A stretch of 64,000 nt of DNA from Psychroserpens sp. SPM9 (GTDB lineage: Bacteria > Bacteroidota > Bacteroidia > Flavobacteriales > Flavobacteriaceae): NCBI RefSeq assembly GCF_025153525.1, contig NZ_JANZNR010000006.1:186001-250000 (forward strand), in the 5' to 3' direction. A model generated the notes under the pieces. It had not been told where the DNA came from and did no database searches. It saw only the letters and a list, made by a program, of their open reading frames with translations. Below, piece by piece: positions 55,704 through 63,938 of this stretch (within the stretch, counting starts at the first letter, position 1; each line of letters opens with the position of its first letter). A program made the translations under genes and the position numbers.

Positions 55704-57569
55704 ATGTCAAGACAGTCGTTTGTAATTCTTATCATCGTATTAAGTGCAAATCTTGTATCTGCACAAAGTGATTCTGAACTTCAGTTTATCAACGACTTTA
55801 TCATTCCGTTAAAGACACATCAAATTGAACATCTGGAGCACAAGAAAGAATCCTTGACGGATTCTTTCTTGACTTTATATGTCACGTGTCAACTTCAGAA
55901 TATAAAATTCAAAAAAATAGAAACTGCTACGTTTCAAAAATTCGAAGCCTTAAAAGATAGTAGCGCCTTTAAAAAAATTCTTTACCACATTAACAAAGGA
56001 GATTACATTTTAAATAGTGAGCGATTTGCCGATTCAAAAGCTATTGTCCAGTATGAACATGCACTCAATTTATCCAAACAAATCGAAAATGAATATCTAT
56101 TATGTGAAGCTATACGACGTAAATGCGCTTATGAATTTAAAACTCAGCAAAGCACAGCTGAACTAGGAAATTCCTTATCACGATACAAAGCCCATGCTTA
56201 TGATACCTACGAAACATTTTCGGTGGATTTTTTTCAACTTGGTCATCAAATGCAAAAGGAAACACGCGATACCACAGTTATTAAAATAGATGCTTTTTAC
56301 GATTTAATAAAAACATCTAAAGAAACAAATAGTCGTATCGCAGTTGGAGAAGCTTATCAATTAACAGGTGTGTATTATATGCTGTTTGCAAAAAATATTG
56401 ACAGCACGTTGCTTTATTTTAAACTGGCAAAAGAAAAATACAATACCTATACTACAGCATTTTCAAAAATCAAATCCATTGGTATTGAAATTAATAACTC
56501 TTTACTGTTACAGAAAAAAGGCGAATACGAAGCATCTTTAACAAAACTAGACAGCATTAAAAAACTAGAGATTCCCAATCAAAACCTTAGAGAACAACTC
56601 AGTATTTACAGATTTTTAAAAAATGCCTATCTCAATATAAATGCTTACGAGACCGCTTACGAAATGCAATCCATAGAAAAATCTATTGAAGATAGTTTAG
56701 ACCTTATCAAACACAAAATATCTATTGCCGATATTGAAACATCGTATAAAACAAAAGAAAAAGAACAAGAAAACAAGAAATTAAAAACCGATAAAAAAAA
56801 CCTCATCTACACGGCGAGTAGTATTTTTCTCTTTGGCACCATCATCGCATTTCTTCTTTTCAAAAACACCAAACGCAAGCAAAAACTCGCCGAACGCGAA
56901 AAAGAACTCGAAACCCAAAAACTAGCCACAGTACTCAAAGAACAAGAGCTCACTGCAATAGACGCTATGATAGAAGGTCAGGAAAAAGAACGTCAACGCA
57001 TCGCTAATGATTTGCATGATGATTTAGGCGGACTCATGGCTACTATAAAGCTCCATTTTAATGCTTTAAAAGAAAAGCATACACCAGAACTATACACAAA
57101 AACCAATACGCTTATCGATGAAGCTTACCAAAAAGTAAGAACGGTTGCCCATGCCAAAAACTCAGGTGTTATAGCCAAACAAGGGCTCTTAAAAGCTATC
57201 AATGAAATGGCTGATAAAATTTCTGTAGCAAATACTATGACTATTGAGGTTATTGATCACGGATTGGAAAACAGACTTGAAAATAGTTTGGAGTTAACCA
57301 TTTTTAGAATTGTGCAAGAACTCATAACCAATGTGATTAAACATGCCAATGCCACCGAAGTGAGCATCCATATAACCAACCATGACGACTCCCTAAATAT
57401 AATGGTAGAAGATAACGGAAAAGGGTTTAACCCAAGTCAGATAACCAAAACCAATAAAGGCATGGGTATAAGTAGTATTGACAAACGTATAGAACATTTA
57501 AATGGCAAAATGACCATTGAATCTGAAGAACTAAAAGGAACAACCGTAATTATAGATATCCCATTATGA
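55704..57569 (+). CDS. TPR sensor histidine kinase (HisKA_3 type)
   Basis: 621 residues. A signal peptide (1-20), a periplasmic all-helical TPR-like sensor region (about 25-350), one membrane helix (about 369-389), a coiled coil (395-430), and a HisKA_3 / HATPase_c kinase follow. The phosphoacceptor is His438 in ANDLHDDLGGLM. The N box is ELITNVIKHANATEV and the G box VEDNGKGFNP. This is the NarX/DegS-type kinase. It overlaps its response regulator by four bases (ATGA). Confidence 0.94.
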   Translation: MSRQSFVILIIVLSANLVSAQSDSELQFINDFIIPLKTHQIEHLEHKKESLTDSFLTLYVTCQLQNIKFKKIETATFQKFEALKDSSAFKKILYHINKGDYILNSERFADSKAIVQYEHALNLSKQIENEYLLCEAIRRKCAYEFKTQQSTAELGNSLSRYKAHAYDTYETFSVDFFQLGHQMQKETRDTTVIKIDAFYDLIKTSKETNSRIAVGEAYQLTGVYYMLFAKNIDSTLLYFKLAKEKYNTYTTAFSKIKSIGIEINNSLLLQKKGEYEASLTKLDSIKKLEIPNQNLREQLSIYRFLKNAYLNINAYETAYEMQSIEKSIEDSLDLIKHKISIADIETSYKTKEKEQENKKLKTDKKNLIYTASSIFLFGTIIAFLLFKNTKRKQKLAEREKELETQKLATVLKEQELTAIDAMIEGQEKERQRIANDLHDDLGGLMATIKLHFNALKEKHTPELYTKTNTLIDEAYQKVRTVAHAKNSGVIAKQGLLKAINEMADKISVANTMTIEVIDHGLENRLENSLELTIFRIVQELITNVIKHANATEVSIHITNHDDSLNIMVEDNGKGFNPSQITKTNKGMGISSIDKRIEHLNGKMTIESEELKGTTVIIDIPL

Positions 57570-58189
57570 TACGATTAGCTATAGCCGAAGACCATCAATC
57601 ACTAATTGATGGCATCAAATTACTTTTAGAATATGAGGAAGATATCACTATTGTAGGCACAGCAAATGATGGTGAAGCCCTTTTAAAAATTGTAAAATTA
57701 AAACGGCCAACAGTAGTTTTAACTGATATAAGAATGCCAAAACTTGATGGCATTGAAGCAACCAAACATATCAAGAAAGCTTATCCGCATATCAACATCT
57801 TAGCCTTCTCAATGTTTGACCAAACTGATGCCATACAACAAATGTTAGATGCAGGAGCTACAGGCTATATTTTAAAAAATTCTGCGCTTTCTGAGGTTTT
57901 ACATGCTATTCGTACAGTTGCAAAAGGAGCTGCTTATTTTGATGCCAATATAAATACTAATGCTTTAGCTTCGGAAAATAAAACCAAAAAGAAAGGCTTA
58001 TTAACAAAACGCCAAATTGAGATTTTAGAGCTTATTGCCTTAGGAAAAACTTCACGGGAAATCGCAGACGAACTGTTTATTGGTGTTCATACCGTAGACA
58101 CACACCGTAAAAACATGGCCCGAATTTTAGGGCTTCAAGGTAAAGGCGAATTGATGCGCTATGCCTTAGAAAAAAAATACCGCTTTTAA
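57566..58189 (+). CDS. NarL/FixJ-type response regulator
   Basis: 207 residues. A receiver domain with the phosphoacceptor Asp54 in LTDIRMPKLDG and Lys103 in YILKNSA-like context, then a LuxR-type HTH (about 142-205: LTKRQIEILELIALGKTSREIADELFIGVHTVDTHRKNM). It pairs with the kinase immediately upstream. Five copies of an ATACC/GGTAT-type site lie before genes of this locus, so it is the best candidate to bind them. Confidence 0.95.
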   Translation: MIRLAIAEDHQSLIDGIKLLLEYEEDITIVGTANDGEALLKIVKLKRPTVVLTDIRMPKLDGIEATKHIKKAYPHINILAFSMFDQTDAIQQMLDAGATGYILKNSALSEVLHAIRTVAKGAAYFDANINTNALASENKTKKKGLLTKRQIEILELIALGKTSREIADELFIGVHTVDTHRKNMARILGLQGKGELMRYALEKKYRF

Positions 58190-58191
58190 AA

Positions 58192-58209
58192 TTACCTAGT
58201 ATTGGGGAT
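58192..58209. promoter_or_regulatory. Predicted regulator site 2
   Basis: TTACC-N8-GGGAT, a weaker dyad with spacer TAGTATTG. It begins just after the response-regulator stop. A -7-like box TAGGTTTA (58232-58239) lies 22 bp downstream, the same spacing as at sites 1, 4 and 5, but the nearest annotated gene starts at 58405. Confidence 0.55.
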
Positions 58210-58352
58210 TTTTTAGCCTGCTCAACTTCATTAGGTTTATACCAATATTAAGTCAAATCACAAAACACCTTATAATAACAAATTGTTTGCTATAATTTTG
58301 GCTGGTTATGCTATTATTCATAGGGAGAATTAAACCATCCAGTCACTTAAAA

Positions 58353-58370
58353 ATCCTCATTATTGGGGAT
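58353..58370. promoter_or_regulatory. Predicted regulator site 3
   Basis: ATCCTCATTATTGGGGAT shares the right half with site 2 (ATTGGGGAT). A -7-like box TACTTTTC (58393-58400) follows 22 bp later and the LuxR-HTH gene starts at 58405, right behind the box. The left arm is imperfect. Confidence 0.5.
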
Positions 58371-58404
58371 TTTTTCGTATTAATTTATCTTTTACTTTTC
58401 TCAA

Positions 58405-58812
58405 ATGAAAGACCATTCAAAAACTGCCGAACAACAATTAATTCAACTTATTAAACACCTTGAAACAACCAATAATACACTTAATACTACTGAGTTGTTT
58501 TCAGTATTAAAGGCTACTAAAACCATTTATGAGAATGATTATTTTATTGATTTTATAATTCAGTCCTTTAATACACTCAGTCATACACCTCAACAGGCAA
58601 CCAAAACACTGACAAAGCGTGAAAAACAGGTAGTTTTACTCATAGGTAAAGGCTTACAAAACACTAGTATTGCATTAGAACTTGGATTGCGTAAATCGAC
58701 TGTTGAAACACACAGAAAAAATATTAGAAAAAAACTAAAACTTAACGGAACAGACAATCTGTTTACTTTTTCGTTTTTATACCAATTACAGAATCAAATG
58801 TCTCAATCTTGA
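58405..58812 (+). CDS. Small LuxR-type HTH protein
   Basis: 135 residues. An N-terminal helical half of unknown type and a C-terminal LuxR-like helix-turn-helix (LTKREKQVVLLIGKGLQNTSIALELGLRKSTVETHRKNI, about 70-110). It lacks a receiver domain, so it is not a standard response regulator. It may be a second regulator of the same sites, like the HTH of the response regulator before it. Start ATG is 5 bp after its -7-like box, so the transcript may be nearly leaderless. Confidence 0.85.
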   Translation: MKDHSKTAEQQLIQLIKHLETTNNTLNTTELFSVLKATKTIYENDYFIDFIIQSFNTLSHTPQQATKTLTKREKQVVLLIGKGLQNTSIALELGLRKSTVETHRKNIRKKLKLNGTDNLFTFSFLYQLQNQMSQS

Positions 58813-58948
58813 TGACCTTTTGGCATTTTTACGATACTAATTAAAACAACACTTATGTTAGTCTTAATAATTCTTTTAGCGATTAATATGCTGTTATTGA
58901 AATTCAGTGTAAATAATAATAAATAATCGCAGAACACAATTTTAAACA

Positions 58949-58966
58949 TACCCATTATTAGGTATG
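58949..58966. promoter_or_regulatory. Predicted regulator site 4 (longest dyad)
   Basis: ATACC-CATTATTA-GGTAT; the dyad extends to 8-base perfect arms (58946-58953 and 58962-58969, AACATACC with GGTATGTT). A -7 box TAACTTTG (58988-58995) follows 21 bp later, and the Lgt-like gene starts at 59037. Confidence 0.75.
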
Positions 58967-59036
58967 TTATCATGCGGATTGGAATCATAACTTTGATGGT
59001 CATCATGTTTTTGCTGACTTGTAAATCTAATTCGTT

Positions 59037-59819
59037 ATGCACTCAGAGTTATTCCAGTTTCAACTTCCCGAGTTTTTAAAGGCCTTATTTCAAGTTAACA
59101 CAATTACCATTTATGCCTATCCCATATGTATTTTAATAGGCAGTTTGTTAGCAATTTATATCCTTCGGAAAAAAGAAAAAGCCAGTCAGCATTACTTTTT
59201 CTCCTACCAATTATTATTGATAGTTCTAATTGCTGCTTTTATTGGCGGTAAACTATTTTTATTTTTTGAAACGCCTCTTAATTATATCAAACATCCCGAA
59301 CATATTACCAAAATTATTTCGGGTGGTTATGTGTTTTATGGTTCTTTTATCACTTGCACAATAAGCCTTATACTCTACCTGAAAATTCATAACATCGCCA
59401 TTTTAAAATCTTTAGACATCATTGTTTTAAGCACTACCATTCTACACGCTTTTGGCAGAATAGGTTGTTTTATGGCTGGATGCTGTTATGGTCAAGCCTT
59501 TGAATTTGGTATGATGTTTCCTAAATCCTATCCTCATAAAGTACATCCCACCCAATTGTACGAAGCTGCCTTTCTTCTTTTAGTTTTTTTACTTCTGAAT
59601 AGAAGGTATAAAACCAAACACTTTCATGGTGAAGTGTTTAGTCTCTATTTGTTTTGCTACGCTGTTGGGCGATTTATTATTGAGTTTTTTAGAGGTGACC
59701 ATCGAGGTACTATCATGGATGGATCTGTATCGCATTCGCAGTTTATAGCTTTTATTTTGTGTCTTCTATCGTCTTTTTTATTCCTAAAATTAAAACGAAA
59801 TTCTCCAAGCACAGATTAA
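59037..59819 (+). CDS. Lgt-family (prolipoprotein diacylglyceryl transferase-like) membrane protein
   Basis: 260 residues with seven membrane helices. GGYVFYGSFI, the signature-like FGRIGCFMAGCCYGQ and RGDHRGT are in Lgt positions. The canonical signature has GRIGNFxNGE; here Asn/Glu are replaced by Cys residues (GCF...CCYG), so this is a divergent paralogue. Lgt adds diacylglycerol to lipoprotein cysteines; this one may act on a special substrate such as the lipoproteins beside it, but that is inference. It is preceded by regulator site 4. Confidence 0.82.
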   Translation: MHSELFQFQLPEFLKALFQVNTITIYAYPICILIGSLLAIYILRKKEKASQHYFFSYQLLLIVLIAAFIGGKLFLFFETPLNYIKHPEHITKIISGGYVFYGSFITCTISLILYLKIHNIAILKSLDIIVLSTTILHAFGRIGCFMAGCCYGQAFEFGMMFPKSYPHKVHPTQLYEAAFLLLVFLLLNRRYKTKHFHGEVFSLYLFCYAVGRFIIEFFRGDHRGTIMDGSVSHSQFIAFILCLLSSFLFLKLKRNSPSTD

Positions 59820-59821
59820 AT

Positions 59822-59839
59822 ATACCCGCTAATAGGTAT
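59822..59839. promoter_or_regulatory. Predicted regulator site 5
   Basis: ATACC-CGCTAATA-GGTAT. It starts three bases after the Lgt-like stop. A -7 box TAAGTTTG (59862-59869) follows 22 bp later and the next gene starts at 59894. Confidence 0.7.
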
Positions 59840-59893
59840 TTACTTCGATAGGCTTAATAGCTAAGTTTGAGTATTAATCAAATCTTACTTCTT

Positions 59894-60688
59894 ATGAAAT
59901 ATTTACACACATTTAAACGGCTATTGAGTATGGTTGGTATTGTTGTCATATCGGTTTTCTCCATCACAACAAATCTCTCATGCGAAGACGATCTTTGTGA
60001 TGCCATAGCATTGGCAGATCTTACTATCCCTGTGGTCGCAGATTTATTTGATCAATTTGGAAATCCGATTATAGATCAAAATACTGGACAAATCATTCAA
60101 GGGCTTAACGAATTGTATCACAACAGACGAACAGGTGAAGTTTTTAATAATCAATTTCCTCCAAGTCAAGGTGTTTTAGTTGGTGACGTTATCGATATGG
60201 CCACTAGTATCTATAATGTTTTTTCGGCAACAGATTGTGAATTAGGGAACACTGCTGGGCCTTCAACTACAGCACCAAAACTAACCATTGACGGTCCGCT
60301 TTATAGTGGCGAACAACCTTTAGAAGGCATGTTTACACCTCAAATTCCTGCTAATAATAAAGTCTTTACTGCAACGACATTTCAAGTATTGACGCCTGGA
60401 TTTTATTCAGTAGATTTTAATGCCAATGCGCCACGGAATGTCCCTGAGCACAGTTTTGACAACAATTTTTATTTTGGCAATAACGGAAATTACAGTCGTA
60501 AAAGTCCGGCATTCGAAGTCAGAGAAAATCCGAATCGTTTGAGTAATTCCCAAGGAACTTTTGAGATTAAAAAGAATTTAGCTCCCAAAACTATGGAAGC
60601 CATGAAAAATATGGAATTCTATAAGTTTTTAACCTCCGAACAACTTGGTGCTTGGTATCAGGAAAAACTGAGCCAAAAACAGAAGTGA
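59894..60688 (+). CDS. Uncharacterised exported protein, lipobox-like signal
   Basis: 264 residues from the ATG at 59894; an upstream in-frame TTG at 59867 overlaps the -7 box and is unlikely. The signal region (LLSMVGIVVISVFSITTNLSC) ends in a lipobox-like NLSC. The mature part has a repeat-poor beta region (FYSVDFNANAPRNVPEHSFDNNFYFG) and a lysine-rich C-terminus. No family is recognised. It is the last target of the ATACC/GGTAT site set and ends at a strong terminator. Confidence 0.75.
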   Translation: MKYLHTFKRLLSMVGIVVISVFSITTNLSCEDDLCDAIALADLTIPVVADLFDQFGNPIIDQNTGQIIQGLNELYHNRRTGEVFNNQFPPSQGVLVGDVIDMATSIYNVFSATDCELGNTAGPSTTAPKLTIDGPLYSGEQPLEGMFTPQIPANNKVFTATTFQVLTPGFYSVDFNANAPRNVPEHSFDNNFYFGNNGNYSRKSPAFEVRENPNRLSNSQGTFEIKKNLAPKTMEAMKNMEFYKFLTSEQLGAWYQEKLSQKQK

Positions 60689-60696
60689 CCACAAAT

Positions 60697-60734
60697 AAAA
60701 AGCAGCATATCAAATAAACGATATGCTGCTTTTT
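60697..60734. terminator. Bidirectional terminator
   Basis: A 15-bp stem (AAAAAGCAGCATATC with GATATGCTGCTTTTT) and 8-base loop with T runs on both strands. It separates the exported protein gene from the convergent DPP III gene. Confidence 0.88.
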
Positions 60735-60753
60735 TTTATGATAAGACTGTAGC

Positions 60754-62799
60754 TTACATTTTCACATTTACCGGAAGAAAACTATAGTGCTTACTATAAC
60801 TTAACATTTGTCCGTCAAACGATTCAGGCTGTGTTACTTTAACAGCAGTAATATCACCATTCTCATCTTTTTCAGCAACAAGAACCGGATTCACAAAACC
60901 GCTATATGGTGCAGATGTAAATTGCTTGTTACGCTCTAAAACTTCAGCATGAATAGCTTGATCTACTTTAACACCGTAACCTTCTACAAGAGCTTCAACA
61001 GCTTTATAATCACCTTCAGATTTGATACGTTGCGTTTCTCTTAGTAATTGTCCGAATAACTCATGAAGCTTTTCATAATCATTAATATTGAAATAGGTTT
61101 TTCCATCTCTAGTCACCTTTTCAATTACATTATCGGCTTTACCTTTTTCAAAAGCCCAAGCAGAAACCCATTGTCTGTTAACCATATGCGCTTCTTCAAC
61201 ATCATCACCTAAATTTAATCGAATTAATTGTGTCATCAATCCGTTTCTGATATAGCCATCATAAGCTGCTTTACCAACAGATTTCCAATCGTCTACAAGA
61301 CCCAATTCTTGCAATTTAGGGTTGTATAAATAGTATAATCCAACCAAATCTGCACGCCCTTCTTCAAGAGTAGAAGCATATTTTTTAAGTGTTTCTTTAG
61401 TTTCACCAACACCAGGATTTAATTGACCTGAAGCATGACCAATCACTTCGTGAAGTGCGGTATGTAATTTATCGGCCAATTGTCCATATTTTTCTTCCAA
61501 CTCAAACTCTTCGTCATCATGTACAAACTCTTTTAAACGACCTGTGCTTCCAGCATTATTGTATGAATGAATTATGTTTCCTAGAGACACAGACTTACTT
61601 CCTACTGCAGCACGAATCCAGTTCGCATTTGGTAAGTTTACACCAATTGGCGTGCTTGGCGATGCATCACCAGCTTCACCTGCAACATTTACAACTTTAT
61701 AAGTGACACCTACAACGCTGTCTTTTTTATGAGCATCCATTAGCGGAGAGTTATCTTCAAACCACTGCGCATTTTCAGATAAAACAGACATTTTCTCAGA
61801 CATATCAAAGTCTTTAATCTGTACGATAGTTTCGTAAGAACCTCTGTAACCAGCTGGATCGTTATAGACTTCAATAAAACTATTGATATAGTCAATATTT
61901 CCTTCGGTAGCTGCAGTCCACGCCACATTATAATCATCCCAAGTTTGCAAATCTCCAGTTTTGTAATATTCAATTAGTAAACCGAGAGCATCCCCTTGAG
62001 CTTTATTTTCAGCAACACCTTGAGCTAATTCTAACCATTTTACGATTTCATCAATAGCTTCACCATACAAACCTCCCGATTTATAAACACGTTCTTTTAA
62101 AACACCGTTTTCTTTTACTAACTGTGAATTAAGTCCGTATGACAGCGGTTTATCAGGGTTTGGAGACTTTTTCTTCTTATAGAAATTTTCCACATCAGCG
62201 GTTGTAACGTCTGGACCATAGAAATTTACTGCGGAAAGTAAGACGTTATCAACATCTTTAGTTAGATTAACTTTTTTAGCATCTTTATCATTAAAAATAA
62301 CGTCAAAAGCTTCACCTTCTAAAACAGAGTTCGTTTCAGCTAAGAGTCCTTTAAGATATGCCGAAGAAAATCCTGGCTTTATCTTATCGTTTGAGTAATG
62401 GTGGTGAATTCCGTTAGAAAACCAAACACGTTTTAAATACGTCTCGAAAGCTTTCCAATCTTCAGTTGTTTTATCGCCTGTGTATTTGGTATAAACATTC
62501 TCTAATGCTTGTCTGATTTTCAAGTTATGTCTGTAATTTTGATCCCACATAATGTCGCGTCCAGACAAACCAGCCTGTGTCAAATAGTAGACTAACTTTT
62601 GTTCTTTAAGCGTTAAGTTTTCCCATCCCGGAATTTGATAACGTAACACTTTGATGTCTGCAAATTGTTCAACATTATAGTCAAATTCTTTTTGCTCTTG
62701 AACGGTTGCAGTATCTTCAACTACCTCCTTTTGATCCTCTTTACAAGAGAACATAAAACCCGTTATTATTGCTAATACCAGTATAAATTTTAATTTCAT
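60754..62799 (-). CDS. Dipeptidyl peptidase III-type metallopeptidase, lipoprotein
   Basis: 681 residues from the ATG at 62799; an upstream ATG at 62847 would place 16 residues before the signal peptide and overlap its own -7 box. The signal peptide is MKLKFILVLAIITGFMFSCKE with a lipobox (MFSC). The M49 zinc motif HEVIGH lies in ALHEVIGHASGQL, and LEEGRADLVGLYYLY carries the second (EExxAD-type) ligand set. DPP III removes dipeptides from short peptides. Being an exported lipoprotein, it probably digests peptides in the periplasm or at the surface. Confidence 0.93.
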   Translation of the reverse strand: MKLKFILVLAIITGFMFSCKEDQKEVVEDTATVQEQKEFDYNVEQFADIKVLRYQIPGWENLTLKEQKLVYYLTQAGLSGRDIMWDQNYRHNLKIRQALENVYTKYTGDKTTEDWKAFETYLKRVWFSNGIHHHYSNDKIKPGFSSAYLKGLLAETNSVLEGEAFDVIFNDKDAKKVNLTKDVDNVLLSAVNFYGPDVTTADVENFYKKKKSPNPDKPLSYGLNSQLVKENGVLKERVYKSGGLYGEAIDEIVKWLELAQGVAENKAQGDALGLLIEYYKTGDLQTWDDYNVAWTAATEGNIDYINSFIEVYNDPAGYRGSYETIVQIKDFDMSEKMSVLSENAQWFEDNSPLMDAHKKDSVVGVTYKVVNVAGEAGDASPSTPIGVNLPNANWIRAAVGSKSVSLGNIIHSYNNAGSTGRLKEFVHDDEEFELEEKYGQLADKLHTALHEVIGHASGQLNPGVGETKETLKKYASTLEEGRADLVGLYYLYNPKLQELGLVDDWKSVGKAAYDGYIRNGLMTQLIRLNLGDDVEEAHMVNRQWVSAWAFEKGKADNVIEKVTRDGKTYFNINDYEKLHELFGQLLRETQRIKSEGDYKAVEALVEGYGVKVDQAIHAEVLERNKQFTSAPYSGFVNPVLVAEKDENGDITAVKVTQPESFDGQMLSYSKHYSFLPVNVKM

Positions 62800-62824
62800 T
62801 GTTAAATATTTAATTGTTGTCCCA

Positions 62825-62832
62825 CAAATGTA
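62825..62832 (-). promoter_or_regulatory. Putative -7 box for the DPP III gene
   Basis: On the minus strand this reads TACATTTG, an exact TAnnTTTG match, 25 bp before the start at 62799. Confidence 0.5.
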
Positions 62833-62861
62833 ATCATTTATAGACATCTCCTAAAATTGAT

Positions 62862-62869
62862 TATCTTTG
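62862..62869 (+). promoter_or_regulatory. Putative -7 box for the SRPBCC gene
   Basis: TATCTTTG is an exact TAnnTTTG match, 33 bp before the ATG at 62903. With the box on the other strand it forms a compact divergent promoter region. Confidence 0.5.
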
Positions 62870-62902
62870 ATTACCTAATTAATTTAACATCAAAAAACGA
62901 CA

Positions 62903-63922
62903 ATGAAAGCACTTAAGTATATTCTTTTTTTGCTCATAATATTATTTATTGGTGCCTCAATTTATGTAGCTGTTCAACCTAATTCATTTGAAGTCACACG
63001 CACAAAAACCATTAACGCTCCCGCAAGTGTTGTATATGAGAATGTTATAGATTTTAAAAACTGGGAAGCCTGGTCTTCTTGGGTTGAAGCTAAGCCTGAA
63101 ACCAAAATCACTTTGGCCGAACAAACAAGAGGAATTGATGGTTCGTATTCTTGGGAAGATGAGGATGGCGTTGGCAGGATGAAAACTGTAGACACCAAAT
63201 TGAATGAAATTATTGTCCAGGAAATGCAGTTTGGTGAGTTTCCTAAATCGGATGTTAAATGGCAACTAAACCCTATCGAAAAAGGCAAAACAGAAGTCAC
63301 ATGGACGATTTCTGGAAAGGATCTTCCGTTTCAGGTTAAAGCGTTTTCAGCCTTTATGGGTGGCATGGAAAAACAAATTGCTCCACACTTTGAAAGAGGT
63401 TTAGAAAAACTGGATAGCGTTCTGGTTGCAGATATGAAAGCCTACAATATAACTATTGAAGGTATAACTCAACATAGTGGCGGATTTTACTTATACAATA
63501 CAACGTCTTGTAAAATGGAAGATTTACAATCTAAAATGCAAGAAATGATGCCAAAAATTGGAGGATATGCTCTGGCAAACAACATTACTATGGCTGGAAA
63601 ACCTTTTGTGATTTACCATAAGTGGGATACCGATAACAATACGGTTATGTTTTCGTATTGCATTCCAACAACATCAAGAATACTTACTAATGACCCAGAA
63701 GTTTTAACAGGACAATTAGACCCTTTTAAAGCTGTAAAAGTAGTATTGAAAGGCGGTTATGAAAACCTTGAAGAAACCTGGGAAAAGGCAATGGCTTATA
63801 TCCAAGCTGAAGAACTGGTACAACCAACAACTGGTATCGCTTTAGAGTCGTATGCGGTTGATGAAAACACAAGTCCTAACCCAGCCCATTGGATTACCGA
63901 AATCTATCTGGAAGTTGAATAA
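62903..63922 (+). CDS. SRPBCC (polyketide-cyclase-like) and GyrI-like two-domain protein
   Basis: 339 residues. An N-terminal membrane or signal helix (residues 4-22), an SRPBCC hotdog-like domain (about 30-180, FEVTRTKTINAPASVVYENVIDF) and a C-terminal GyrI-like/effector-binding domain (about 185-339, KPFVIYHKWDTDNNTVMFSYCIP). It may bind a hydrophobic ligand and another small molecule; there is no HTH, so it is not a classical regulator. The next gene, crcB, starts 16 bp downstream. Confidence 0.87.
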   Translation: MKALKYILFLLIILFIGASIYVAVQPNSFEVTRTKTINAPASVVYENVIDFKNWEAWSSWVEAKPETKITLAEQTRGIDGSYSWEDEDGVGRMKTVDTKLNEIIVQEMQFGEFPKSDVKWQLNPIEKGKTEVTWTISGKDLPFQVKAFSAFMGGMEKQIAPHFERGLEKLDSVLVADMKAYNITIEGITQHSGGFYLYNTTSCKMEDLQSKMQEMMPKIGGYALANNITMAGKPFVIYHKWDTDNNTVMFSYCIPTTSRILTNDPEVLTGQLDPFKAVKVVLKGGYENLEETWEKAMAYIQAEELVQPTTGIALESYAVDENTSPNPAHWITEIYLEVE

Positions 63923-63938
63923 CCATCAAAACGAGTAA

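Noticed and set aside
58855-58926. A 23-codon ORF with a hydrophobic product behind the LuxR-HTH gene.
   Set aside because: No supporting ribosome binding site, conservation or promoter is visible; AT-rich DNA gives such ORFs easily.
58973-59080. A 35-codon ORF with a lipobox-like LLTC, overlapping the start of the Lgt-like gene.
   Set aside because: The -7 box at 58988 lies inside it, so most of it would not be on the transcript from that promoter, and it overlaps a clear gene.
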